Origin: Monodelphis domestica
Taxonomy: Eukaryota; Chordata; Mammalia; Didelphimorphia; Didelphidae
DNA length: 64,000 nucleotides
Reading direction: 5' to 3'
Assembly (NCBI RefSeq): GCF_027887165.1
Contig: NC_077233.1
Location: 229,176,872 to 229,240,871, forward strand
A program made the translations under genes and the position numbers. The notes under the pieces were generated by a model. It saw only the letters and a list, made by a program, of their open reading frames with translations, was not told the DNA's origin and did not search any database. Below, piece after piece: positions 15,241-25,265 of the stretch. Numbering within the stretch: the first letter of the stretch is position 1; every line of letters starts with the position of its first letter.

Positions 15241-15289
15241 TTTTACTCATTTCCCTGACTCACAAGGCCAGAAGAAAGGATGCTACTTT

Positions 15290-15840
15290 TAAATCATTCC
15301 TTTCTATACCAACAAACCTCAATAACCTTTCCTCTGTTGAGGTCCTTGTTACTCTCATTCACCAACAAACCCATAAACCGACTCTGGCCTTCTGCTCTCT
15401 CTTCCTGAATTGCTACTACTAGTGTTTCTAGTACAATGTTAAAAAATAGAGGTGATAATGGGCACCCTTGTTTCACTCTTGATCTTACTGGGAAGGCTTC
15501 TAACTTATCCCATTGCAGATGATACTTCCTGATGGCTTTAAATACATACTGTTAATTATTTTTAGGAAAGGCCTATCTATTCCTATGCTTTCTAGTGTTT
15601 TCAATAGGAATGAGTGTTAATCATGTGATTTCTGTTGGTTTGGTTGTTGATATAGTCAATTATATGGACGGTTTTCCTAATATTAAACCATTCCTGCATT
15701 CCTGGTATAAATTCCACCTGATCATAGTAAATAATCCTTGTGATAACTTGCTGAAGTCTTTTTGCTAATATTCTATTTAAAAATTTTGCATCTATGTTCA
15801 TTAAACTTCTTTTCTCTCAATAGTATCAAACAAATAGACA
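15290..15840 (-). pseudogene. L1 ORF2 reverse-transcriptase fragment
   Basis: The minus strand has two open blocks. 15601-15801 begins [20 protein letters not shown] and includes DQVEFIPGM and WFNIRK. 15294-15476 begins [19 protein letters not shown]. These are the fingers/palm signature blocks of the L1 reverse transcriptase, in order but with the region between them shifted and eroded. The catalytic FADD block is not present in an open frame. Dead fragment in METTL9 intron 1, antisense to neither gene product (same strand as METTL9). Confidence 0.85.
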
Positions 15841-18341
15841 AGGTGCTACACATTACATAGAGATCTCTGTGGGCTTTAGACTTACAAAACTATATATTAA
15901 TACTATCTATTCTTTATTTTTACTTATTTTGTTAAATATTTACCAATTACATTTTAATCTTATTTCAGCCATACTCAGGAGTGTTATGGGTACTCATGGC
16001 ACTGGGTTGGATGTCTCTACTCTATCCCACTCACATCCTAACATTCGCAGACACTTTAAATGTTCTCAATGTTCTAAATGTTTAGAGTATATCTCTATCA
16101 AACTGATCATACAATTCCTCAATTCCAGTTGCTTACTTTCTGTAACTGACACCAACTACAAACCAAATCTGATCATTTTCAAGACTTAGGACTTTTGACA
16201 ATTCTGTTCTCTAATTATGACAATCTTCAAGAAAACAACAGCTTTAATTTGTATAACACTTAAAATACATCACATCATTTTAACCTTACAAAAACCCTGT
16301 GAAACAGGTGATATTATCATCCCAATTTTCTGAAAATAAAGTGTTTTTTAGGTGGAAAATAAATCCAGGTCTCCTGTCTCTAAACCCAACAATCAATCTA
16401 CCACTTCAAATTATCTTTCTACCTCTCCCAGTTTCTCATTCATGTCTACTCTTTGTTCTAACCATGACTATAATCCCTGGAACCAACCATATTCTTTCTC
16501 AGTCTTCCCCTACCAGTGAGTCCATATCCAAGAGTGACTCATGTTCCCCTAATTTCTATCTGAAAATTTAGTATTTCCTAGTTTCTGCCTGAAAATTCTT
16601 ACCCTGATCACTACTACCTTCTACTAATCTTGACTTGCAAAATCTTATTTATGAATTAGCCCTACCTTATGATTGCTTTGTCACTACTTCAGGTCTGGCT
16701 GCAGAAAAATCATGAAACTGAGCTTTCCAACAGTAAAAATGTATGATTCATTAACTAAATTGGGCATTCCCTGTTGTTCAATAACTCTAATCTGCCATTA
16801 TCAACTTACTATCTCATTCTCTTTGACAAAGATTTCAAACCTTTTCTTCTCTCTTCTAGTTTCTAACCATGCCTTCTCCTACCCTAATAAATCAGATGGC
16901 CAAGCCTCCTACTTCTCTAAGAGGACTAAAACCATAATTGAGTACTTTTAGTTTACCCTTTCCATTCTTCAAAAACATCTTAATCTATCACATTTCCATC
17001 CCTTAAATCAAAGGAGTGATGACATTCTTCGCTAAGGAGATGATCATTGTACCCTTGATTCCATTCCTTCTTACATCCTCTAGGAGTTTGTTGCAGTAGT
17101 CCTCTACATTCTTTTCTTCACCATCCCCCTTATTCCTCTTTTTTTTTCCTCCTATGTTATAGGTGCTTAGAATTAAAGAGAATACAATCCAAACATTTCT
17201 TAATCATTATTTATGAAGCAGAGTACTGAAGAGACAAAAAAAAAAATTTGATCTAATTATAATTTAAGAACACCAAAACATCCACATGTTGAGGTTTGAT
17301 TATTTTCATCACCTTAATGAGTACTAGATTTGTGCTTTCCCATTTGCCCACACACATACTCGGGTCTCTCCAAGACTAACAGAGCCTTCATTAAACCCTA
17401 TTAAATTTAGCTATATCCCAACTCTCTTCCTCACCCCAACTTCAGCCTTCTGGGAGGCAGAGTCCAAAAAATTCAATAAGCATCTGTTAGGTGCAAGATA
17501 TTGTGTTAGAAACTAGAGATCAAAGGGATTACAAACAAAAATGATATAGTCTCTACTTTCAAAAGAGTTTACATGTTCCTAGGAAATCAAATACAAACCA
17601 CACAAAGTAATTTTCAAATACAATGAATTTATTAACACAGAAGTTTCAAAGAACAGAGTGGGAGGGCAGGGTGGGGTGGATTTGGGGCCCAGGAAGAAAA
17701 GGACAGACATGGATGTGTATGAAGTAAAAGAGCCTCAGTCTAGACAGTCAATAACTCATAATCACAAAGATTCTGAGTGCAGTCATCCATAGACCATTAT
17801 AATTGTCATAAGGTTATAGCAAGTTTGAAGTACTGAACTTTCAACACCAGCTGGGTCAGCCCTGTCCCAAAGATACTCAGATTATCTCTCTTCTCTCTCT
17901 CTCAAAGAGAAGCTCTCTCAGTTAAAAGTATCAAAGGGATTAAAGTCCATATGGAAATGTCTCTTACTTGTTCATCATCATAGATTGTTACTCTCTACCT
18001 TTGATCTCATCTGATATCCTTATCCTTCCTCTATACAGAGAGTAGAAAAGAGATTAATGAGTCCCATGAAGCCCCTGTCAACCAAGAGCCTGGCCATCTA
18101 TGGCTATAGCCATCTAACAGGCTTTCTGATCTACACTTCCCATCCTTCATCTTATACTAACCAATCCAACCTTCATACCACCACTAGAAATTTTAACTGC
18201 ACATTCTACACACTCACCATTATAATCAAAATTATTTAATTCTCCACCCTCTCAACACATAACTACTCTTCAATCTCCATGTCTTTGCTCACTGTCTGAG
18301 ATATCCTCACTTCCTTTTTATTAAATTCCTACCTATTCTTT
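15841..18341. other. METTL9 intron 1 with scattered L2/MIR relics
   Basis: Old L2-like text ('accatgcctt...', 'cacttttagt' context at 16850-16950), a MIR-like 'ccctgtgaaacaggtgatat' at 16296-16315 and an L2/MIR3-like 'catctgttaggtgcaagata' at 17482-17501. No gene. Borders not resolvable by eye. Confidence 0.4.
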
Positions 18342-18355
18342 AAAACCCAACTCAT

Positions 18356-19257
18356 GGAGGCGGAGTCAAGATGGTGGCATCGTGCAGCAAACGTTCAGAC
18401 CTCTGAAAACCTTTCCTTACCAATTACAAACTAAATGCTCCTAGGGGACTGAAAATCAAACCTAACAATAAGACAGAGCCAAGGAACTCTCCTGCTGGAC
18501 TCAACTTAAAAGGTAGCCGGTCGGTCCCTCCCTCCCTCCCTCCCTCCCCCCCCCCCCCCCCCCCCCCCCCCCCGTCAGAATTTGAGAACACTTGGGTTTA
18601 AGGGGAAGGAAGAAGGAAGGTCTCAGGAAACCTCGCCCACCTAGAGGGCTAAACCTCCAGAGGCAGTTGGAACCTCTGGGCTGGCAAAGGCACTGGTCTG
18701 GAGAGAGTACCTTCAGGGCAAAGCTGTGCTAGGCTCAGAGCATCCAACACAGGCAGTGGAGAAGCATATAGAGGAGGAACACAGAGAGGGAGGCATAGTT
18801 GCAGCAGCAAAGACACTCCATATTGCCGCCCCCTTCCCTACTGCTGACCCCTTCCTGAGGTTTTGTCACATCTAGCAACCTGGCCGGACTTAATCCCAGC
18901 AAAGCTTTCAGAGGGCAGGGAAGCTCAAACTCCAACATCCCTCCCCCACAGGCTGCTGGACTTAATCCCCATCAAAGCCTCCAGAGGACAGAGAAGCTCA
19001 AGCTCCAACACCCCTCCCCTACAGACTGCACTGAGAGATTTGCTGACAAAACTCCAAGGCTGAAGACAGAAAGAAAAGCCCAAAAACCGTAAAAAAAAAA
19101 AAATGAGAGGAGCAAGAGCTCAGGCAACTGCAGGGAGTAAAGAAGGGGTAAATATGAGCAAACAACAGAAAAAGAAAAAGAAATTACAATTGACAGCTTC
19201 CATACAGGCAATGAACAAAGAGCAAATGGAACAGAGAAGGATGAGGGAATACCAAGT
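18356..19257 (+). mobile_element. L1 insertion, 5' end present but 3'-truncated in ORF1
   Basis: Starts at the typical L1 5' terminus ('ggaggcggagtcaagatggt'), runs through a GC-richer 5'UTR containing a C28 tract, and reaches the start of ORF1: an open frame from 19103 (MRGARAQATAGSKEGVNMSK, then QQKKKKK and a Gln/Met/Arg-rich coiled-coil start). It then stops abruptly. The insertion is flanked by a 14-bp direct repeat, aaaacccaactcat (18342-18355) / aaaatccaactcat (19258-19271), one mismatch. L1 copies normally lose the 5' end, so this polarity is atypical. Confidence 0.85.
18546..18573. repeat. C28 homopolymer after (CCCT)n
   Basis: A run of about 28 C bases follows 'ccctccctccctccctccct' inside the L1 5'UTR. 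Likely polymorphic and able to form G4/i-motif structures. The exact length in an assembly may be unreliable. Confidence 0.9.
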
Positions 19258-19389
19258 AAAATCCAACTCATATGTTGCTTTCCCCCTGAAGTCTTCTGAT
19301 TCTTCCCCTCAAGTTATGCCCTTCTGCCTTACACTTGAGTCCTTTATATTATTTATACATATTATTTATATATGCTTATATATTATTAT

Positions 19390-19835
19390 TATTGTTGTTG
19401 CTGCTGTTGTCCAATTCTGTGGTGCCATTTGGAGTTTTATTGAGAAAGATATAGGAATAGTTTGCCATTTCCTTCTCTAGCTCATTTTATAGGTGAACAA
19501 ATTGAGGCAAACAGGATTAAGTGACTTGCCCAGGGTCACACAGATAGTAAGTGTCTGAGACAGGGCCAGAGCTCAATCCATTATGCCCACATTGGCAAAG
19601 CCCTGGTATGCGTGCCAGCAAGCTGCTCCATTTCTACTCTTCCCAATGCCCCAGGACATTTTTTTCATGCCCCACTCCTCTGTCTAGCCACCCAAAGCAA
19701 GCACTTTCTCCCGCAATTCTCTCTAGTAATGGAAGGGGGAGGAAGAGGGAGGGCTCACAGACAGCTTGAATTTGCCCTCTAGGTACTCAAACTGGGAAAA
19801 GATTTGCCAATCCTGCATTATGCCATCTAGCCGAC
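19390..19835 (-). mobile_element. Long MIR-like SINE, antisense, split by hAT
   Basis: 'gttgttgctgctgttgtcca' head region, 'tgccatttccttctctagct', 'cttgcccagggtcacacaga' and a tail that resumes after the hAT as 'gccatctagccga'. Same layout as 21875-22135 and 50815-51062. Confidence 0.75.
19588..19815. mobile_element. Non-autonomous hAT transposon (228 bp)
   Basis: Ends are inverted: 'cacattggcaaag' against 'tttgccaatcctg'. Flanked by cattatgcc at 19579-19587 and 19816-19824 (an 8-bp hAT duplication plus one shared base). Internal sequence resembles the larger copy at 24462-25257. Inserted into the SINE above. Confidence 0.8.
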
Positions 19836-20565
19836 CTTTTATAATATACATCTCTAATAATACTTAACCTATAATATCTGTTGGTCTTCTCCCTCTATTA
19901 AGTGGTAAGCTACTTGAAGATAGGTCTTAATTAAACTTTTTATTTTCTCTAAATACAAAGTACAGTGCTTTGTAAATATATGGGTTTCTCCTGCTCCTAC
20001 AGATGACCTTATAGATTAAATCTTACTTTTCATAAGGGATAATATGCCATTTCCCCTTTTCTCCTCCCTGTAAAACTGAATTGACATAGGCCAAGGAAAA
20101 GACTTTTCTTTCACTAGAAATATGATAGATCATATTGGTAGGAGGATTGGTAGGCTCTAAAAAACAAAGTAAAAATTTGATACTTAAAAAAAAATTTTAA
20201 ATACACACTAAAAACCCACATACAAGGCCATTTTACAAATGAATATTCCAGACATCTGAGTAATGGTTCCTATCCTCTCTTGTTTCACAGTCTGTAAAAA
20301 CTTCAACAGGAGTTTTTATATTGATATATAACAGTATATCTATTCAAGACCTCATAACAGGGTACATGCAGGGTTAGGGTTAGGGTTTTATTAAAAAACT
20401 GAACATGTTCTAATGAACATTCAAACACCTGTAGGTTTCTACAGGTTATCCCAGGATCACACTAAAGATTTAAAACCATAAAATTGGAAGAACAATAAGT
20501 TGCAAAGAAGCCCCCTAGCTCTAGTAGGAGACAAAGCCCAAAGGAAGAAAGCAACTAACTAGTGG
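19836..20565. other. METTL9 intron 1, no recognised gene
   Basis: AT-rich. Contains an L2-like 3' end ('agtggtaagctacttgaaga', about 19860-19985) and a three-unit TTAGGG-like stretch at 20371-20387. Confidence 0.5.
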
Positions 20566-20569
20566 TCAT

Positions 20570-20760
20570 TAATTGAGTACAGGAGTTTGAGTCAGGAAGA
20601 TATGAGTTCAAATTCCACCTCAGATACTTCCTACCTATATGAAACATAGGTAAAAATGAGAATGATACTCATTTTACAAGTTTGTTCTGAAAAACCAAAT
20701 GAAGTACAATATGTAAAGCATTTTGCAAACCTTAAAATGCTATGCAAATAGTAACTAATA
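20570..20760 (+). mobile_element. MIR SINE relic, sense
   Basis: 'gagtcaggaagatatgagtt', 'caaattccacctcagatact', then 'gtacaatatgtaaagcattt' and 'gctatgcaaatagtaactaa', in MIR order. Confidence 0.7.
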
Positions 20761-21274
20761 TTAGCTAATATACAGAAGTTATTGTGCAATTTCAATAAAA
20801 CCAGGCCACTAGTTGGGAAACATTAATGTAGTCATCCCCCCTCCCTCGCCCAATTCCCTATTAAGGAATGTCAGTCTTAAACCTGGAGGAGAGGGGGGTC
20901 CAAAAACATCTATGGGTTTTCTACTAGTCCCATCTTTTCACTGCCAATCCAACTGGTTTCTTTAGGAATTCTAGAAATTTATAATATTGGAAGAAATGAA
21001 TATACAGTACAGTTATTTAATCAAGGGTTACTCCCTCTACTATGTCTAATATTATGGTAATACAGAAATCTAACAATCATCTTTTTTCACAGCATCACAG
21101 AACTGGAAATATCCTTATATCTTACCAAGAAAATGCCTTCTACATCATCTCCAACAAGAAGTCATCCATCCACAATAGCCAATCTCCCCCTAGCGAAGGA
21201 GAACTTAACACCTCCCAGGACCCATTCCACTTATCATTTAGAAGTTCTTTACATGGAACTAAAAATCTGCTTCT

Positions 21275-21690
21275 CAGGGGCAGCTGGGTGGCTCAGTGGA
21301 TTGAGAGTCAGGCCAAGAGACTGGAGGTCCTAGGTTAAAATCTGGCCTCAGACACTTCTCAGCTGTGTGACCCTGGGCAAGTCACTTAACTCCCATTGCC
21401 TAGCCCTGGTAAGGTTTGGTTTTTTTGGGGGGTTTTTTCAACCCTTACCTTCCGTCTTGGAGTCAATACTGTGTATTGGCTCCAAGGCAGAAGAGTAGTA
21501 AGGGCTAGGCAATGGGGGTCAAGTGACTTGCCCAGGGTCACACAGCTAGGAAGTGGCTGAGGCCAAATTTTAACCTAGGACCTCCTGTCTCTAGGCCTGG
21601 TTCTTAATCCACTGAGCTACCCTGCTGCCCCCCTGGTAAGGGTTTTTTAAAAATAAAAAAATTTTAAAAAAATTAAATAAAATAAAAAAA
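21275..21690 (+). mobile_element. Marsupial SINE, sense, host of a nested SINE
   Basis: Starts 'caggggcagctgggtggctc'; core 'tgtgaccctgggcaagtcac'. The body ends at 21414 and the A-rich tail resumes at 21642 after the nested copy. Outer target-site duplication taaaaatctgcttct at 21260-21274 and 21691-21705, identical. Confidence 0.93.
21415..21630 (-). mobile_element. Marsupial SINE nested head-to-head
   Basis: Antisense copy from a poly(T)-like start and 'caacccttaccttccgtctt' to 'ctgagctaccctgctgcccc'. Inner target-site duplication ccctggtaagg at 21404-21414 and 21631-21641. With the sense SINE it forms a long inverted repeat. Confidence 0.93.
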
Positions 21691-21874
21691 TAAAAATCTG
21701 CTTCTTTGAGACTTCCAAACCATTTGTTCCCAGTTCTCACTTCTAGGGTCAATCTTTCAACCAAGTGATAGTACTTCAAACTCTCAAAGACAGTTATGTC
21801 TCTCTCTAATTCTAGCTAAACTTACTAGAAAATTAGCTGTATAGGAACCATCCTTTTTCTAATGTTTTAGCATT

Positions 21875-22135
21875 TTGTTGTTGTTAGTCATTTTTCAGTC
21901 CTCTCTTACTCATCTGGACCCCATTTGGAATTCTAGATTTTTCTGGCAAAGGTTTTGCCATTTCCTTCCCCATCTCATTGAACATATGAGGAAACCAAGA
22001 CAAATAAAGTTAAATGACTTGCCCAGGGTCACACACAGCTAGTATGTGTCTGATAAGAGATTTGAACTCAAGATGATTCCTCCTAATTTTAGGCCTGGCA
22101 TTCTATCCACTGTGCCACCTATTTGCACTTTGCCA
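21875..22135 (-). mobile_element. Long MIR-like SINE, antisense
   Basis: 'gttgttgttagtcatttttc', 'ggcaaaggttttgccatttc', 'gacttgcccagggtcacaca' and 'atccactgtgccacctattt' in order. Confidence 0.85.
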
Positions 22136-22194
22136 GGAATCAAAGTCAAGCTCACTAGCCTATATTTGCAAACTTGCCTTTCTTCTTGTTGTTG

Positions 22195-22365
22195 GGTTGT
22201 TTAGTTTTATGTATTGGTTCTAAGACAGAAGAACAGTAAGGGCTAAGCAATGAGGGTAAAGTGACTTGCCCAGGGTCCCATAGCTAGGAAGTGTATAAGG
22301 CCAAATTTGAGCCCTAAAACTTCCATTTCCAGGCCTGGCTCTCTATCCATTAAGTCACCGTCTAT
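22195..22365 (-). mobile_element. Marsupial SINE, antisense
   Basis: 'tattggttctaagacagaag', 'gtgacttgcccagggtccca', 'aggcctggctctctatccat'; lacks a clear tail. Confidence 0.85.
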
Positions 22366-23019
22366 TCTAGTTGCCCTCCATTTTATTTTTAATAATAATA
22401 AAACAGGGCCTTTATCCTTCTCTAGTTCTGCAGCAGTCAGTCAATAAACATTTATTAAGCTCCTATTATGTGCCAGGCATGATGCTAACTCTTTTCCATT
22501 CTCCATAATATTTCAAGGATAACTAGCAGTGGCTCAGCAAGCATTTACCAATAATTTTGATATCCTAAGCCTGTGATTTGTAGCTTGTTTAGATATTATG
22601 AATTGAATTCACAAAGGGCAACTATGTGCTTTGCTATTATCTCTTTACTTACTTTAGGCTTCAACTCACAATTAGTCATCTTTGTTCTGCCCTTTACAGT
22701 CATTCTCCTTGACAGAGAAAACAGAAATAAAATAACACATGGAGTAGTTCTGCCTTTTTTCCATTCTCCATCAGCAGATGTTTGGCTTCTACACCACACA
22801 AGAACATGCTGTGGCCCTCCCCTCCGCCAAACCTAAACCCAGGATAAGCTGACTTCCTAAAATCTTATCATATGAAAAATGTGGTTTGGTTATTCTACAC
22901 CTCAATTCAATCTCAGTTGTCTCACCCCTCTGATAGGGGGGCTAAAGGGTAGAGCATTAAACTCTTCCAAAGGCTTCCTTCACTTCTTCCCTTTCTTAGG
23001 AGTCTCTCTCCAGGAGACA

Positions 23020-23140
23020 GTAAGCTTCTTGAGTGTGAGGATTGTCTAACTATATCCCCAGGGTTTAGTACCTTGCTTGGCATAGTAGGGGAGATTAACA
23101 AAATTTTTAAAAATGTTTCTTGAATTGAATTTAAGTGGTC
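23020..23140 (+). mobile_element. L2 3' end fragment
   Basis: 'gtaagcttcttgagtgtgag', 'cagggtttagtaccttgctt' and a terminal 'tgtttcttgaattgaattt'. Confidence 0.6.
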
Positions 23141-23649
23141 TGATACCTTACTATCAGCCAGCCCCAAGTAGTACACCTTTCTTTCCTTGTTTTTCCCTTG
23201 GGTCTAGCTATATAAAATAGATCTGGATCCAATATACTGTACTATCATCTGGCCTGTCTTCTTGACTCATCTTCTGAACTTGAAGAAGAGTTATTATCCT
23301 AACCTTTATCTCATATTTTAAACATGAGGCCTTCTCTGATCTCCCAACACTAGTTCTCCTCCCACTTTCCCTACCAAAAAATGAAACAAAACAACAACAA
23401 AAAAATCCTTGTATTTTTCTTTTAGATTAAATCTGTTTTCTGGTATAAGGAAATCTAGAGGAGAAAACTTCTTATATCAAGATCTGCTCTTGCTCTCCAA
23501 TTCTTGGTCTTCAAGAGTTAGTGGCCTAAGGCACTGGGAAATTAAGTGACTTGACCAGTGACACTGTTAGTGTCAGGGAGAACTAGCTGCCAGGCTTGTA
23601 TTTTTTCATCTATATTCTGTATTTATGACTACACATTGTTTCCCCCATT

Positions 23650-23760
23650 ATAACATGAGCTCCTTAAGGATGGGAACCATTTCATTTTTGTCTCTATCCC
23701 AAATTTCTAGCACAGTGCTCAGAACACAGTAGGCACCTAATGGTCAATAACTGATATAAA
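23650..23760 (+). mobile_element. L2 3' end fragment
   Basis: 'gagctccttaaggatgggaa', 'ttctagcacagtgctcagaa' and 'cacagtaggcacctaatggt'. Confidence 0.7.
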
Positions 23761-23869
23761 AAAAAAAAAGACCAGAATTGGGGCTGTATAACCCTAGTAA
23801 TCTTTTTAACTTTTTGTAATTTCAGTGTGTAGGGGCACCAAGGTCCTCTCACTCTTGATAATACTAAAG

Positions 23870-24045
23870 TGACAGTAGAAAGAATGCTGAATTTGGAGAC
23901 ACAGGATTTAGATTCAAATTCTCCCTCTGTCATTTGTATGACCTTGGGAAAATTGGTAGCTTCCCCAAACCTTAGTTTCCTTATCAATAAAATGAGATTG
24001 CCCTGATTATCCCTAATATTGCTTCCAGCTCTAAATCTATGATCC
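23870..24045 (+). mobile_element. MIR SINE relic, sense
   Basis: 'gattcaaattctccctctgt', 'tgtatgaccttgggaaaatt', 'ccttagtttccttatcaata' and 'aatgagattgccctgattat'. Confidence 0.8.
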
Positions 24046-24461
24046 TATATTCATTTATACATAAGAGTAAGTATTGGCTTTAAATTATGGGGGGAAATGG
24101 TCATAAAAATAACGACCTAGTTCACTAGTAGCCTCATTTAGGATATTCACTCACTGCTACAACTAAGATTTTAATATAGACTATGGGAGCAGCTGGGACA
24201 TAAACAATAGGGTCTTTTATTGAGAATTTCAAGAGCCTCCAATAGCAACACCTAGGAGAAAAATATGGACTCCTGAAATACAGATTGATGGATGTAAAAA
24301 ACCTTAATGGAATTCATATTAGGAAGAGATCCTTCATTTGAGGTTTCAAGAAATTGTACAGAGCTAAGATTTTACTTTCCAGTCTTATATGCAGAGTTTG
24401 CCATCAGTCAATGATGTAGTGCAGAAGTAAAAAAAGAAAATTATCAAGCAAGAGTCTAGAG

Positions 24462-25257
24462 CAAAGATGGCAAGCCTATGGCACCTGTGCCAAAAAGGGT
24501 ACATAGAGACCTCTCTGTGGGCACACCTGCAGTACCCTGCCTGAGTTTGTTACTAAAAAGTCAGAAGGGCTGGAGTAGAACTCCCCCTCTCTATGTGCCC
24601 GAGGATATTCCTCACTTCACCAGCCCCTCTGCCCAGCAGCCCAATGGGAGCACTTCCTCCTTCCCTTGTCTGGTGGGGGACTCACATTCTGCGTGAGGGT
24701 GTGGCACAGATGGTAGCCTATTGAGTCTGTGGGGAAGGTTATTCCCATTTTGGAATTGGAGAAGAACTAGGTTTGAGGGGAGCATTGCTCACAGCATGGC
24801 ACATAGCAGGAGAGGAGCAAAGTGCTGGGGCCCCTATCCTTCCTCTCCACACAAACCTCTCTGCCCAGCAATCCAATGAGAGGGCTTCCTCCCTCCCCTG
24901 TCTGGAATGGGAGTGGGCAGGCAGGTGTGGGTGCATGACACTAGGTCTCTGGGGGAGAGGGCATTGCACTTGGTCTAGGGGGCGAGATGTGGGGAGGGTT
25001 CAGCACTCTGTTTCTAAAAAGTTCATCATCTGGGGCAGCTGGGTAGTTCAGTGGATTGAGAACCAGGCCTAAAGACTGTGGAGGTCCTAGGTTCAAATCT
25101 GCTCTCAGTCACTTCCCAGCTGTGTGACCCTGGGCAAGTCACCATTGCTTAGCCCTTACCACTCTTCTTCCTTGGAACCAATACATAATATTGACTCCAA
25201 GACGGAAGGTAAGGGATTAAAAAAATAAATAAATAAATAAAATGTTCACCATCACTG
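24462..25257. mobile_element. Non-autonomous hAT transposon with nested SINE
   Basis: Termini 'caaagatggcaagcctatgg' and '...gttcaccatcactg' are inverted relatives of a CAGTGATGGC-type end. The flank shows an 8-bp duplication, gtctagag (24454-24461) / gtctagac (25258-25265), one mismatch. The interior contains two related units (about 24590-24715 and 24820-24950) sharing 'ctctgcccagca' and 'ttcctcc'. No transposase ORF. Confidence 0.8.
25031..25243 (+). mobile_element. Marsupial SINE nested in hAT
   Basis: 'tggggcagctgggtagttca' start, 'tgtgaccctgggcaagtcac' core, (AAAT)n tail. Target-site duplication gttcatcatc (25021-25030) / gttcaccatc (25244-25253). It separates the last 4 bp of the hAT from the rest. 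Confidence 0.92.
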
Positions 25258-25265
25258 GTCTAGAC

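Noticed and set aside
20371..20387. TTAGGG-like repeat suggesting an interstitial telomere
   Set aside because: Only about three units; too short to mean more than chance.
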